The notes: generated by a model from the letters alone, not told the origin. A stretch of DNA of 64,000 nucleotides from G025836975 sp049646585 (GCA_049646585.1 JBARWC010000217.1:1-64000); one strand, 5' to 3'; shown: positions 1 to 8,094, counted from the first letter of the stretch. Numbers and translations: made by a program.

Positions 1-43
1 GCCTAGGGCCGCGCGGCCGGCGCCGCCGCGCCCCGCCCGGGGG

Positions 44-799
44 CTACATACAGGCGGTCATACCGCCGTCCACCACCATGGTCTGCCCCGTGACGAAGCC
101 CGACTCGCGCGATGCCAGGAATACCACGGCGGCCGCGATGTCCTCGGGCTCGCCCCATTTCTTCTGCGGCACCCTGTCGTACAGCCAGGAAGTGAAATCG
201 GGGTCGTCCCACAGATTGCGAGTGAGCTCGGTGCGGATATAGCCCGGCGCGATGGCATTGACGGTAATGCCGTCTTCGGCCAGCTCGGCGGCCCATTGCC
301 TGACCAGACCGTGCAGCGCCGACTTGGCGGCGGTATAGGCCGTAATGCCCTTTCTGCCGGCCAGCGCCGTAATCGATCCGGTAAAGATAATGCGCCCATA
401 GCCCTGCCTGGCCATGCTGGCGGCAATGTGCCGCCCCAAGGCCCATTGCGAGGTCAGGTTGGCAAACAGCACCCGCTCGAAATCGGCCAGCGGAAAGCTC
501 GACAGCGGCTCGCGATGCTGGATGCCGGCGTTGGAAAAGAAAATGTCGATTCGACCCAGCCGCTCCAGCATGCCGTCCACGGCCCGGGTCGCCTGCTCGA
601 CATCGGCGATATCGAAGGGCAGCGCATGCGCGTCCAGGCCTTGCTTGCGCAACGTCTTGGCCGCCTGTTCGAGCGTGACGGGGTCGCGGCCGTTGAGGAT
701 CACGGTTGCGCCCTTGCGCCCCAATGCCTGTGCCGCCGCATAGCCTATGCCGCGTGAAGAACCGGTAATCAGCGCCACTCGGCCCGAGAAATCGAACAT
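44..799 (-). CDS. SDR oxidoreductase (gluconate 5-dehydrogenase-like)
   Basis: A 251-residue classical short-chain dehydrogenase. The Rossmann motif TGSSRGIG lies at residues 12-19, SNAG at 89-92, and the catalytic triad Ser142, Tyr155, Lys159 is intact (AYTAAK). The C-terminus is the usual GGM-type end of cytosolic tetrameric SDRs. It resembles gluconate 5-dehydrogenase and 3-oxoacyl reductase-like members that interconvert hydroxy and keto groups with NAD(P)H. The ATG at 799 is chosen because the glycine motif then sits at its normal place; upstream codons in frame belong to the region overlapping the next gene. It is the last gene seen of a minus-strand operon (30 bases after the cleavage-enzyme gene) and may continue off the left edge. 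The substrate cannot be read from sequence. Confidence 0.85.
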   Translation of the reverse strand: MFDFSGRVALITGSSRGIGYAAAQALGRKGATVILNGRDPVTLEQAAKTLRKQGLDAHALPFDIADVEQATRAVDGMLERLGRIDIFFSNAGIQHREPLSSFPLADFERVLFANLTSQWALGRHIAASMARQGYGRIIFTGSITALAGRKGITAYTAAKSALHGLVRQWAAELAEDGITVNAIAPGYIRTELTRNLWDDPDFTSWLYDRVPQKKWGEPEDIAAAVVFLASRESGFVTGQTMVVDGGMTACM

Positions 800-828
800 G
801 ACAGTCTCCCTGGAGTCGATCGTAATGC

Positions 829-1761
829 TTAGAACGCGACCTTGTCGGCGCCCTTCAGGTGCAGGATGGCGCGCGCTTCGTCCGGCGTCGCCACATCCAG
901 GTTCAGGGCTTCCAGGATGACGCGCATGCGGCTTACCTGCTCGGCATTGGACGAAGCCAACTGGCCCGGGCCTATCCACAACGAATCTTCCAGGCCGACA
1001 CGCACGTTGGAGCCCATGGCCGCGCCCATGGTGGCCAGGGGTATCTGATTGCGGCCCGCGCCCAATATGGACCACTGGTAATCGTGCCCGAACAGGCGGT
1101 CGGCCGTACGGCGCATATGCATCAGGTCTTCGGGGTCGGGGCCTATGCCGCCCAATATGCCGAACACCGACTGGATGAAGGGTGGGCTTTGCACCAGGCC
1201 GCGATCCATGAAGTGCGCCAGGTTGTACAAGTGGCTGATGTCGTAGCACTCGAATTCGAAGCGCGTGCCGTTTTCAGCCCCTTGCCGCAATATGGTTTCG
1301 ATATCCTTGTAGGTGTTCTTGAAGATCAGGTCGCGGCTGTTTTCCAGATGCTGCCTTTCCCATTCGTGCTCGAAGGTCTTGAAGCGTTGCAACATGGGAA
1401 ACAGGCCGAAGTTCATCGAGCCCATGTTCAGCGACGCCACTTCGGGCTCGAAGGTCATGGCCGGACGCATGCGTTCCTGCACGCTCATGTGCGGGCTGCC
1501 GCCGGTGGTGATGTTGACCACGGCATGGGTGGCCGCCTTGATTTTTTCCAGGAAGGGCCTGAAGAACTCGGGGTCCTGGGTAGGCCTGCCGTCTTTCGGG
1601 TCGCGCGCATGCAGGTGCAGTATGGCCGCGCCCGCTTCCGCCGCCGCAATCGCAGCATCGGCGATTTCGTCCGCCGTCACCGGCAAATGGGGCGACATGC
1701 TGGGCGTGTGTATGGCTCCGGTCACCGCGCAGGTGATGATGACTTTCTTCTTGCTGGCCAC
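829..1761 (-). CDS. Beta-keto acid cleavage enzyme (BKACE, DUF849)
   Basis: A 310-residue protein of the BKACE/Kce family, TIM-barrel enzymes that condense a beta-keto acid with acetyl-CoA and split it into acetoacetate and a new acyl-CoA. The metal-binding signature HLHARD has His49 and His51, and GLED supplies Glu258 and Asp259, matching the zinc ligands known for the 3-keto-5-aminohexanoate cleavage enzyme. Length is normal for the family. The gene lies 9 bases after a carnitine-dehydrogenase-like gene on the same strand, which suggests a two-step route in which a beta-hydroxy acid is oxidised and the keto acid is then cleaved. The family accepts many substrates (dehydrocarnitine, 3-keto-5-aminohexanoate, beta-ketoadipate and others), so the actual one is unknown. 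Confidence 0.9.
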   Translation of the reverse strand: MASKKKVIITCAVTGAIHTPSMSPHLPVTADEIADAAIAAAEAGAAILHLHARDPKDGRPTQDPEFFRPFLEKIKAATHAVVNITTGGSPHMSVQERMRPAMTFEPEVASLNMGSMNFGLFPMLQRFKTFEHEWERQHLENSRDLIFKNTYKDIETILRQGAENGTRFEFECYDISHLYNLAHFMDRGLVQSPPFIQSVFGILGGIGPDPEDLMHMRRTADRLFGHDYQWSILGAGRNQIPLATMGAAMGSNVRVGLEDSLWIGPGQLASSNAEQVSRMRVILEALNLDVATPDEARAILHLKGADKVAF

Positions 1762-1770
1762 GGCTTTCCT

Positions 1771-2724
1771 TCAATTGACGATGGGTTGATCCGGATCGGC
1801 GGCATCCGCCTCTTGCTTGTGCCGCAGCAGCGCCATCAGGCGCTCGTCGCGCCACAAGCGGCGTTGCAGCAGTTGTTCCTTGGGAAGCAGGCCGCGCCGC
1901 TGCCGCTCCACGGCTTCGACCAGTTGCTCGGGCCAGGGGCCGGTGCCGGTCTGTTCATGGGAGATCGACTGATACATGCCGCCGTAGCGCGAGCAGTAAT
2001 CCCGCAGGCCGTCGGGTGCATTCAGGTCGATGGTCTCGAAGGGCCCCATGAAGGACCAGCGCAAGCCCAGACCATCCTTGACGGTGACGTCCAGATCCTC
2101 GGCGCTGACGGCGCCGCTCTCGACCAGGCGAAACGCCTCGCGCAGCAGCGCGCCTTGCAAGCGGTTCAGCACGAAGCCTTCCAGTTCCTGGTTGACGATC
2201 ACCGGCTTCTGACCGGCAGCGAGCATGACGTTCCTGGCCTTGTCGATGGCGACCGGATCGGTCCAGGGCGCCCCGCAAAGCTCGACCACGGGAATCAGAT
2301 AGGGAGGATTCACCGGATGCGCCACCAGGCAGCGCCGGCGGCCCGGCAGCGCTTCGGTAAATGCGGAGGCCGGAATGCTGGACGTCGAACTGGCCAATAT
2401 CGCGTCGGACGCGCTTAGCTGGTCCAGTTTGCCGAATATGTCCTTCTTGACATCCAGGCGCTCGGGCAGGTTCTCCTGCACATACTCCGCGCCTTTCAGG
2501 GCCTGTTCCAGTTGCGCGAACACCTGTATGCGCGACAAGGCTTCTTCGGCGTCGCCTAGCAGCCCATGCTTTTCCAGCTCGCGCATCTGGCGTGCTATCA
2601 ATTCATGCGCGCGCGCCAGGGCCTGGCCGTCGCCATCCCACACCGAGACCTGGCAACCTGCCCGTGCAAAGACGATGGCCCATGCCTGGCCTATCAGGCC
2701 CGCGCCCACTATCGCTATTTTCAT
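1771..2724 (-). CDS. 3-hydroxyacyl-CoA / L-carnitine dehydrogenase-type protein
   Basis: A 317-residue NAD-dependent 3-hydroxy acid dehydrogenase. The N-terminal Rossmann motif is GAGLIG (residues 7-12) with Asp30 at the end of beta-2, pointing to NAD. The catalytic His136 lies in AHPVNPPYLIPVVE and its partner is Glu148. The single-domain length and this motif are typical of L-carnitine dehydrogenase, lambda-crystallin/L-gulonate 3-dehydrogenase and 3-hydroxybutyryl-CoA dehydrogenase relatives. Its position directly before the BKACE gene favours a free beta-hydroxy acid substrate of the carnitine type, but the thioesterase that often accompanies carnitine dehydrogenase is absent here. The start ATG at 2724 gives a normal N-terminus. 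Confidence 0.85.
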   Translation of the reverse strand: MKIAIVGAGLIGQAWAIVFARAGCQVSVWDGDGQALARAHELIARQMRELEKHGLLGDAEEALSRIQVFAQLEQALKGAEYVQENLPERLDVKKDIFGKLDQLSASDAILASSTSSIPASAFTEALPGRRRCLVAHPVNPPYLIPVVELCGAPWTDPVAIDKARNVMLAAGQKPVIVNQELEGFVLNRLQGALLREAFRLVESGAVSAEDLDVTVKDGLGLRWSFMGPFETIDLNAPDGLRDYCSRYGGMYQSISHEQTGTGPWPEQLVEAVERQRRGLLPKEQLLQRRLWRDERLMALLRHKQEADAADPDQPIVN

Positions 2725-2743
2725 TTCGGTTCCCGCCGCACCG

Positions 2744-3526
2744 TCAATTCAAGGACTGGGTGTGGCCGTCCACCGCCAGGGCCTGGCCGCTGACGCTGCC
2801 CGAGGCCGGGCTGGCCGTGAACAAGGCCATGTTGGCGATGTCGCGGGCGGTGACCATGCGCCCCAGGGATGCCTGCTGCTCGTAGGCGCGCGCTACCTCG
2901 TCGACCGGCGCGCCCAGGGCCTTCGCCTTGGCGGCGATGACGGCGCGTATGCGCGGACCCTCCACCGCACCCGGCAGAATGGCATTGACGCGAATGCCGT
3001 AGCGGCCTAGCTCTATGGCCAGCGATTTGGTAAAACCCACCACCGCCCATTTGGATGCCGCATAGGCCGACCGACCGGCGAAGCCCAGGTGCCCCGCCAC
3101 CGACGACATATTGATCATGACCCCGGCGTCCGATTCCTTGAGCATCGGGACCGCCAGCCTGGCGCACAGGAACTGGCCGGTAATGTTGACGGCCAGGGTC
3201 TTGTCCCAATCGGCGCGATTCAGGGTTTCGACATAGCCCGTGGGCCCGGCTATGCCCGCATTATTGATCAGCACATCCAGGCCGCCGAAAGCGGAGCTGA
3301 CCTGGCGGAACAATTCCGCCACGCTGGCCTCGTCGGACACGTCGGCAATCACCGCATGGACCTGGGGCAATTCGGCCCTGGCCGCCGCCAAGGCCTGTTC
3401 ATCGATATCGCAAACAAATACATCGCAACCCGCCGTCGTGAACACCCGGGCCATTTCCAGCCCCAGGCCGCTGGCCCCCGCGGTGATCAATACCTTTTTG
3501 CCCGCCATGCTTGCATCGTTGAACAC
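2744..3526 (-). CDS. SDR family oxidoreductase
   Basis: A 260-residue classical short-chain dehydrogenase. The nucleotide-binding motif is the variant TAGASGLG (residues 15-22), with Asp40 after beta-2 suggesting NAD(H). NNAG is at 88-91, and Ser142, Tyr155 and Lys159 form the active site (AYAASK). The first gene of the minus-strand operon, it is separated by 125 bases from the divergent GntR regulator and by 19 bases from the next gene. Together with the SDR at the other end of the operon it implies two hydroxyl/keto steps on the substrate or on different stereoisomers. The exact reaction is unknown. Confidence 0.85.
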   Translation of the reverse strand: MFNDASMAGKKVLITAGASGLGLEMARVFTTAGCDVFVCDIDEQALAAARAELPQVHAVIADVSDEASVAELFRQVSSAFGGLDVLINNAGIAGPTGYVETLNRADWDKTLAVNITGQFLCARLAVPMLKESDAGVMINMSSVAGHLGFAGRSAYAASKWAVVGFTKSLAIELGRYGIRVNAILPGAVEGPRIRAVIAAKAKALGAPVDEVARAYEQQASLGRMVTARDIANMALFTASPASGSVSGQALAVDGHTQSLN

Positions 3527-3612
3527 AACCGCTCCTTAGTCGTCCAGCCGTTTTTGCGACAGCCCCGGCGGCATCGCCGCCAACGGCCATTTACTCGCTA
3601 TACTATCTAACC

Positions 3613-3627
3613 GTGATCTCAGATCAC
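3613..3627. promoter_or_regulatory. Perfect 7-1-7 palindrome, probable GntR operator
   Basis: GTGATCT and AGATCAC flank a single C, in the divergent region between the SDR-led operon and the GntR gene. A TATACT hexamer lies just upstream at 3599-3604. The symmetry and place fit an operator for the adjacent FCD-type regulator, which could control both directions. No binding data are available. Confidence 0.6.
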
Positions 3628-3651
3628 ACCTAGTAGTAACCCTAGCAACCT

Positions 3652-4326
3652 ATGTCCAGCCTTCTTAGCCCCGCGCCCCGCCGCGAAACGCTGGGTGCAA
3701 ACGTTTTATTTCAAATCAAGGAGCTCTTGCTTACCGGGCAATTGATGCCTGGCGAGCAGTTGTCCCTGCGGTCCACGGCCGAAGCGCTGGGGGTCAGCGT
3801 CATGCCGGTGCGCGAAGCCGTCTACCAATTGGTCGCCGATCAGGCGCTGGAAGTGGCCCCCAACCGTTCGGTGCGGGTACCGCTAATGAGTGCGGAACAG
3901 TTCCAGGAAATCACCAAGATCCGGCTGCAGATAGAAGGCTATGCCGTGGAGCAGGCGGCGCAGCACACGCCGCCCGAATTGATCACGGCGCTGCACCGCC
4001 TGAACGACCGGCTGTCCGACGCCATGAAGACCGCCGACAAGGCGGCCGTCGTACTGAACAACAAAGAGCTGCATTTTCTGGTGTATGCCGCCGCGGGCAT
4101 GCCCATGCTGGTCAAGATGATAGAAAGCCTGTGGCTTAGAATAGGACCGGTGCTGAACTACGACCTCAGGGCAGGGTCCGAGCGGACGCAAAAAAGAATT
4201 GCCGTGGCGCACCACGCCCGCATGATAGACGCCCTGGAGCGCGGCGATGCGGAGCAGGCGCGCCAAGCCCTGCACGACGACATAGAAAGCGCATTCCAGC
4301 ACATCCTGACCAAGCAGTTTTCTTGA
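3652..4326 (+). CDS. GntR-family regulator, FCD subfamily
   Basis: A 224-residue transcription factor with an N-terminal winged helix-turn-helix (about residues 15-80; recognition helix around SVMPVREA) and a C-terminal all-helical FCD domain (about 85-215) of the sort that binds small carboxylates, often with a metal. The ATG at 3652 lies 24 bases after a perfect palindrome that is its likely target. It stands divergent to the BKACE operon and is translationally coupled to the adenine deaminase gene. A role as repressor of the catabolic operon, relieved by a pathway acid, is inferred from family and position. Confidence 0.88.
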   Translation: MSSLLSPAPRRETLGANVLFQIKELLLTGQLMPGEQLSLRSTAEALGVSVMPVREAVYQLVADQALEVAPNRSVRVPLMSAEQFQEITKIRLQIEGYAVEQAAQHTPPELITALHRLNDRLSDAMKTADKAAVVLNNKELHFLVYAAAGMPMLVKMIESLWLRIGPVLNYDLRAGSERTQKRIAVAHHARMIDALERGDAEQARQALHDDIESAFQHILTKQFS

Positions 4327-4337
4327 TGAGAGACGCG

Positions 4338-5390
4338 ATGAATGCTCCCGCCGCCGCAGGTGCAACGCCCCTGGAACGCTACGTCCGCAGCCTGCCCAAG
4401 GCCGAGCTGCATCTGCACATCGAAGGCACGCTGGAACCGGAGCTGATTTTCAGCCTGGCCCGGCGCAACGGCATCGCCCTGCCCTATGCCTCGGTCGAGG
4501 ACTTGCGCCGCGCCTATCAGTTCACCGACCTGCAATCCTTCCTGGATCTTTACTATGCGGGCGCCAGCGTGCTCATCCAGGAAAGCGACTTCTACGACAT
4601 GACCATGGCCTATCTGCGGCGCGCGCACCATGATGGCGTGGTGCATGCCGAGCTCATGTTCGACCCGCAAACCCACACCGGACGCGGCATCGCCATGGAT
4701 ACCGTGTTCGCCGGAATCGCCGGCGCCTTGCGCGATGCGCGCCGCCTTCTGGGCATGAGCGGCTACTTGATACTGAGCTTCCTGCGCCACCTTAGCGAAG
4801 ACGAGGCCCAGGCCACGCTGGATGCCGCCCTGCCCCTGCGTGAGCAGTACAAGGACGTCTGGACAGGCATAGGCCTGGATTCGGCCGAGCGCGGCAACCC
4901 GCCCGAAAAATTCGCCCGCGTCTATGCCCGCTGCAAGCAGTTGGGCTTCCGGCTGACCGCGCATGCGGGTGAAGAAGGCCCTGCCGCCTATGTGCGCGAC
5001 GCCCTGGACATACTGGGCGTGGAGCGCATAGACCACGGCGTCCGCAGCGAAGAAGATCCCGCCCTGCTGCGGCGCCTGCAAGCCGACCGCGTACCCCTGA
5101 CGGTGTGCCCGCTGTCCAACCTGAAGCTATGCGTGGTGCGCGACCTGCGCCAGCACAATTTGGCCCGCCTGCTGCGGCAAGGCCTGATGGTCACCGTCAA
5201 TTCCGACGACCCCGCCTACTTTGGCGGCTACATCGCCGACAACTACACGGCCGTTGCGCAAGCCCTGCAGCTGGATCACCAAGAAATCGCCGCCCTGGCG
5301 CGCAACAGCCTGGAAGCGTCTTTCCTGCCGCCGGAACAAAAGCACGCACTGCTTGCAAAGCTGGACGCCGTGCCGGCGCCACAGGATTGA
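4338..5390 (+). CDS. Adenine deaminase (adenosine deaminase superfamily)
   Basis: About 351 residues from the ATG at 4338. Zinc ligands are in HLHIEG (His25, His27), later AHAGEEG and DHGVRS, and NSDDPAYFGGY near the C-terminus. The last motif is characteristic of microbial adenine deaminases (adenine to hypoxanthine plus ammonia) rather than adenosine deaminases. The ATG at 4338 is preferred because a purine-rich GAGAGA precedes it; alternatives are ATG 4326 or TTG 4323, which overlap the regulator's stop codon. The overlap implies co-translation with the GntR gene, an uncommon setting for a purine salvage enzyme; a related aminopurine or other amine substrate cannot be excluded. Confidence 0.85.
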   Translation: MNAPAAAGATPLERYVRSLPKAELHLHIEGTLEPELIFSLARRNGIALPYASVEDLRRAYQFTDLQSFLDLYYAGASVLIQESDFYDMTMAYLRRAHHDGVVHAELMFDPQTHTGRGIAMDTVFAGIAGALRDARRLLGMSGYLILSFLRHLSEDEAQATLDAALPLREQYKDVWTGIGLDSAERGNPPEKFARVYARCKQLGFRLTAHAGEEGPAAYVRDALDILGVERIDHGVRSEEDPALLRRLQADRVPLTVCPLSNLKLCVVRDLRQHNLARLLRQGLMVTVNSDDPAYFGGYIADNYTAVAQALQLDHQEIAALARNSLEASFLPPEQKHALLAKLDAVPAPQD

Positions 5391-5416
5391 ATCGCCGCCG
5401 TCACGACTCCAGGCTG

Positions 5417-5436
5417 GCGGCGGAGCCATCCGCCGC
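5417..5436. terminator. Hairpin between convergent genes
   Basis: An 8-base perfect stem (GCGGCGGA / TCCGCCGC) with a 4-base loop lies between the converging adenine deaminase and MFS genes. There is no T-run on either side, so it is at best a weak or Rho-assisted terminator. Confidence 0.3.
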
Positions 5437-6597
5437 TCAGGCCTCCTGCAACACATTGCGGGGGCGGCCGCCCAGCCAGACCAGGCCCAGGCCGCCCAAT
5501 GCCAGCATGGCTCCGGCTAGCGGCACGGCGGCATAGCCCAGGCCCTGGCCGATGACTGCGCCGCCCAGGGCTGCGCCCACGGCATTGCCCAGATTGAACG
5601 CGCCGACGTTGACCGACGAAGCCAGGCCGGGCGCCTGGGCCGCAGCCTGCATGACGCGCATCTGCACCGGAGGCACAATGCCAAAGGCGGCTGCGCCCCA
5701 GACTACGAGGCCAATGGCGGCGCCCACGTGGGTGGTCAGCATCCAGGGCAGTACGGCCATGCTGACGGCAAGCAGCGCGAGGATAAGCTTGGTGGCGCCA
5801 TCCAGCGACCAGTCGGCCAGTCTGCCGCCTATGCTGTTACCCAGCGTAAAGCCGATGCCGATCAACACCAGGGCGAAGGCCACAAAACCGGGGCTGGCAT
5901 GGGTGATATCGGCCAGCATGGGAGCCACATAGGTGTAGAGCGTGAACATGGCGCCGGCGCCCAGCACTGTAGTACCCATGGCCAGCAGCACTTCGGGGCG
6001 AGCCAGGACCTTCAGTTCGCGGCGCACGTCGGGGGGCGTGCCGGGTTCACCCTTGGGCAGGGCCAGCCACAGCGCGGCAATGGTGATCAAGCCCAGCGCG
6101 GCCGTGCCGGCGAAGGCCACGCGCCAACCGACCTGCTGGCCGATCCAGGTGGCGGCAGGCACGCCGCCGATGTTGGCGATGGTCAAGCCCATGAACATCA
6201 TGGCAATGGCGCTGGCCTGCTTGTCCTTGGGCACCACGCTGGCGGCCACTACGGCTCCGATGCCGAAGAAGGCGCCATGGTTCAGGCTGGTGATCAGGCG
6301 CGACAGCAGCAAGGTGGTGTAGCTCGGCGCAAAGGCCGACAACAGGTTGCCCACGGTAAACAGCACCATCAGCGCCATCAGCGCCGCGCGTTTGCCGAAA
6401 CGGCTGAACAGCAGGGTCATGATGGGTGCGCCGACCATCACGCCAATGGCGTAGGCCGAGACCAGCATGCCCGCCGTGGGGATGCTCACCTGCACGCCGT
6501 CGGCGATTACGGGCAGCAGACCCATGGGAGTAAATTCGGTGGTGCCAATGGCAAATGCGCCAATGGCCAGAGCAAGCAAGGCGGCCGAGGATTTCAT
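5437..6597 (-). CDS. MFS transporter, DHA1 (AraJ/YdhP-like) efflux type
   Basis: A 386-residue major facilitator with about 12 hydrophobic segments. The N-terminal segment with GTTEF and the cytoplasmic loop FSRFGKR after TM2 are typical of the DHA1 group of proton-driven exporters for drugs, sugars or purine-type compounds. It ends close to the convergent adenine deaminase gene and has its own promoter upstream (6728-6755). Export of a toxic or overflow metabolite is the likely role; the substrate is not identifiable. Unlike the catabolic transporters in this window it has no receptor partner. Confidence 0.85.
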   Translation of the reverse strand: MKSSAALLALAIGAFAIGTTEFTPMGLLPVIADGVQVSIPTAGMLVSAYAIGVMVGAPIMTLLFSRFGKRAALMALMVLFTVGNLLSAFAPSYTTLLLSRLITSLNHGAFFGIGAVVAASVVPKDKQASAIAMMFMGLTIANIGGVPAATWIGQQVGWRVAFAGTAALGLITIAALWLALPKGEPGTPPDVRRELKVLARPEVLLAMGTTVLGAGAMFTLYTYVAPMLADITHASPGFVAFALVLIGIGFTLGNSIGGRLADWSLDGATKLILALLAVSMAVLPWMLTTHVGAAIGLVVWGAAAFGIVPPVQMRVMQAAAQAPGLASSVNVGAFNLGNAVGAALGGAVIGQGLGYAAVPLAGAMLALGGLGLVWLGGRPRNVLQEA

Positions 6598-6727
6598 GGC
6601 TATCTATCCTTTGAAAAACTCGGGAGTCCCTACGGCGAAAGTCGCCAGGGTCAAGGTAAACAGGGCAAGAGGCATGGCAGCAATCCGGTGAAGTTGTTTT
6701 GATGGATTGCAGTGTGCTCGATTTATA

Positions 6728-6755
6728 TTTATAGATTAAGCCCTATTTCCAACAA
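6728..6755 (-). promoter_or_regulatory. Candidate sigma-70 promoter of the MFS gene
   Basis: On the minus strand TTGTTG (6750-6755) and TATAAA (6728-6733) are 16 bases apart, about 130 bases upstream of the MFS start, in an AT-rich patch that contrasts with the GC-rich coding regions. Confidence 0.5.
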
Positions 6756-6844
6756 ACCTTTTTGAAATAAATTCAATAATTAAAACCACCTTTGGCCTGT
6801 GGCTTGGCGCAGCCCGATCTTCCGACCCCAATCACCCGGGGCAT

Positions 6845-6874
6845 AAAAAAACCCACCGCGAAGGTGGGTTTTTT
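6845..6874 (-). terminator. Intrinsic terminator after the cold-shock gene
   Basis: CCCACC and GGTGGG form a stem around GCGAA and are flanked by an A7 run and a T6 run, so it can act in both directions. It lies 16 bases beyond the cold-shock stop codon and insulates that gene from the MFS promoter. Confidence 0.9.
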
Positions 6875-6889
6875 GAATCGTGCCAGTTA

Positions 6890-7099
6890 TTAGATAACTT
6901 GGATCGATTTGGCTTGAGGGCCCTTTTGGCCTTCGGCCGCTACGTAGGAAACGCGCTGGTTTTCTTCGAGCGATTTGAAGCCGGTGCCGATGATGTCGGT
7001 GTGGTGAGCGAACAAGTCCTTGCCGCCCGACTCAGGCTTGATGAAGCCGAAGCCCTTTTCGTTGTTGAACCACTTAACAATACCAGTTTCTGTTTGCAT
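6890..7099 (-). CDS. CspA-family cold-shock protein
   Basis: A 69-residue single cold-shock domain. It has the N-terminal GIVKWFNNEKGFGFI signature that includes RNP1 (KGFGFI) and an RNP2 equivalent, DLFAHH. Such proteins bind single-stranded RNA and DNA and melt mRNA structure in the cold. Length is normal. The gene has a strong promoter-like element and a leader of roughly 130 bases, as is usual for cspA genes, and a clean terminator, so it is a monocistronic unit. Confidence 0.95.
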   Translation of the reverse strand: MQTETGIVKWFNNEKGFGFIKPESGGKDLFAHHTDIIGTGFKSLEENQRVSYVAAEGQKGPQAKSIQVI

Positions 7100-7263
7100 T
7101 TTTGCAATCCCTAAAATAAATGGGCGGATGCCCCCTATAGAAGACTGTCAAGGTGTAGAGATTTGAGCAAAAAAGTACTGGTGTAACTGGTACTGGATTG
7201 TACTAACATCAACGAACTTGAAAATCTAGGTCGCATATTATATCCAAGACAAATTCAAGTCAA
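7100..7263 (-). promoter_or_regulatory. Cold-shock gene promoter and long 5' leader
   Basis: On the minus strand a TTGACT -35 (7258-7263) is followed 17 bases later by TAATAT (7235-7240), with TATAAT overlapping at 7237-7242. A start near 7228 would give a leader of about 130 bases before the ATG, comparable to the E. coli cspA leader that refolds with temperature. No thermosensor structure was computed. Confidence 0.6.
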
Positions 7264-7337
7264 CACGAAATCCTGGCAAAAATCTCTGATTTGTGGCATT
7301 TTAGTATCAAATCATAACCTTTGAAGCACAAGCTAGC

Positions 7338-7889
7338 ATGCAAGCGCTACCCCGCAGTTTTTACGACCGGGACACCGTGCTGGTTGCCCACGAGCTATTG
7401 GGCAAGCTTCTGGTCCATCAAGTCGATGGAACAGAACGTATCGGCAAGATCGTCGAAGTCGAAGCATACCTGGGCCCACACGACCTGGCGGCCCACACTT
7501 CCAAAGGCATAACGCCACGCACCCGGGTCATGTTCGGTCCGCCCGGACACGCCTACATCTACCTGATCTACGGCATGCACCACTGCATGAACGTGGTCAC
7601 CGAAGCCGACGGCACAGGCGCCGCGGTGCTGCTGCGCGCCCTGGAGCCCATCGCCAACCTGTCCAACAATACCAACGGCCCCGGTCGCCTATGCAAGGCC
7701 ATGGGCGTGGACCGCAGCCACTACGGCCACGATCTTTGCAGCAAAGACTTCTTCATTGCCGAAAACCCCGAAAAAGAGCTCATCAACATCGTGGAGCGCC
7801 CCAGGGTGGGCGTGGACTATGCCGGCGAATGGGCGGCCAAGCCATTACGCTTCTACGTGGAAGGCAGCCGCTACGTCTCGAAGAAGTAA
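7338..7889 (+). CDS. 3-methyladenine DNA glycosylase, AAG/MPG family
   Basis: A 183-residue alkyladenine DNA glycosylase of the mammalian AAG fold. The catalytic glutamate lies in EVEAYLGPHD, followed by TPRTRVMFGPPG and the YLIYGMHHCMNVV segment that forms the damaged-base pocket. It excises alkylated purines in base-excision repair. A second, unrelated alkylpurine glycosylase (AlkA-type) is encoded at 36675-37322, so the organism has both folds. The gene is divergent from the cold-shock gene and precedes a tRNA gene with its own promoter. Confidence 0.9.
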   Translation: MQALPRSFYDRDTVLVAHELLGKLLVHQVDGTERIGKIVEVEAYLGPHDLAAHTSKGITPRTRVMFGPPGHAYIYLIYGMHHCMNVVTEADGTGAAVLLRALEPIANLSNNTNGPGRLCKAMGVDRSHYGHDLCSKDFFIAENPEKELINIVERPRVGVDYAGEWAAKPLRFYVEGSRYVSKK

Positions 7890-7909
7890 GCGGGGCCGAA
7901 ACAGCCCAC

Positions 7910-7938
7910 GAGACAGCCCCAAAAAACTATGTTATAGT
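7910..7938 (+). promoter_or_regulatory. Candidate tRNA-Arg promoter
   Basis: GAGACA (7910-7915) and TATAGT (7933-7938) are spaced by 17 bases, and the mature tRNA begins 15 bases after the -10 hexamer. Confidence 0.5.
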
Positions 7939-7953
7939 TACGCCTCTTTTGCA

Positions 7954-8030
7954 GCGGCTGTAGCTCAGTTGGATAGAGTACTTGGCTACGAACCAAGGGG
8001 TCGTGGGTTCGAATCCTGCCAGCCGCGCCA
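7954..8030 (+). tRNA. tRNA-Arg (anticodon ACG)
   Basis: 77 bases including an encoded CCA. The acceptor stem GCGGCTG/CAGCCGC is perfect, the discriminator base is G, the anticodon stem is CTTGG/CCAAG with loop CTACGAA, and the T-loop GGTTCGAATCC is canonical. Anticodon ACG at 7988-7990 is read as inosine and decodes CGU/CGC/CGA. Confidence 0.97.
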
Positions 8031-8058
8031 GAATTTACTAGTGTTTTCAGCTAGTTAG

Positions 8059-8094
8059 AACCGCCTAGGGCTCCAACCCCTAGGCGGTTTTTTT
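8059..8094 (+). terminator. Intrinsic terminator after tRNA-Arg
   Basis: A 12-base stem AACCGCCTAGGG/CCCTAGGCGGTT with a 7-base loop is followed by a T7 run, 29 bases after the tRNA. Confidence 0.92.

Noticed and set aside
3..446. Overlapping minus-strand open frames at the left end
   Set aside because: They lie over the SDR gene in other frames, show no domain and have low-complexity composition.
859..2418. A 519-codon plus-strand frame
   Set aside because: It is antisense to the BKACE and dehydrogenase genes, with Gln/His/Arg-rich composition typical of shadow frames in GC-rich DNA.
4158..5081. A 307-codon minus-strand frame
   Set aside because: It is antisense to a well-supported adenine deaminase gene and has no recognisable motif.
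7100..7337. Riboswitch in the cold-shock leader
   Set aside because: No known riboswitch consensus was recognised; the long leader is explained by the usual cspA architecture.
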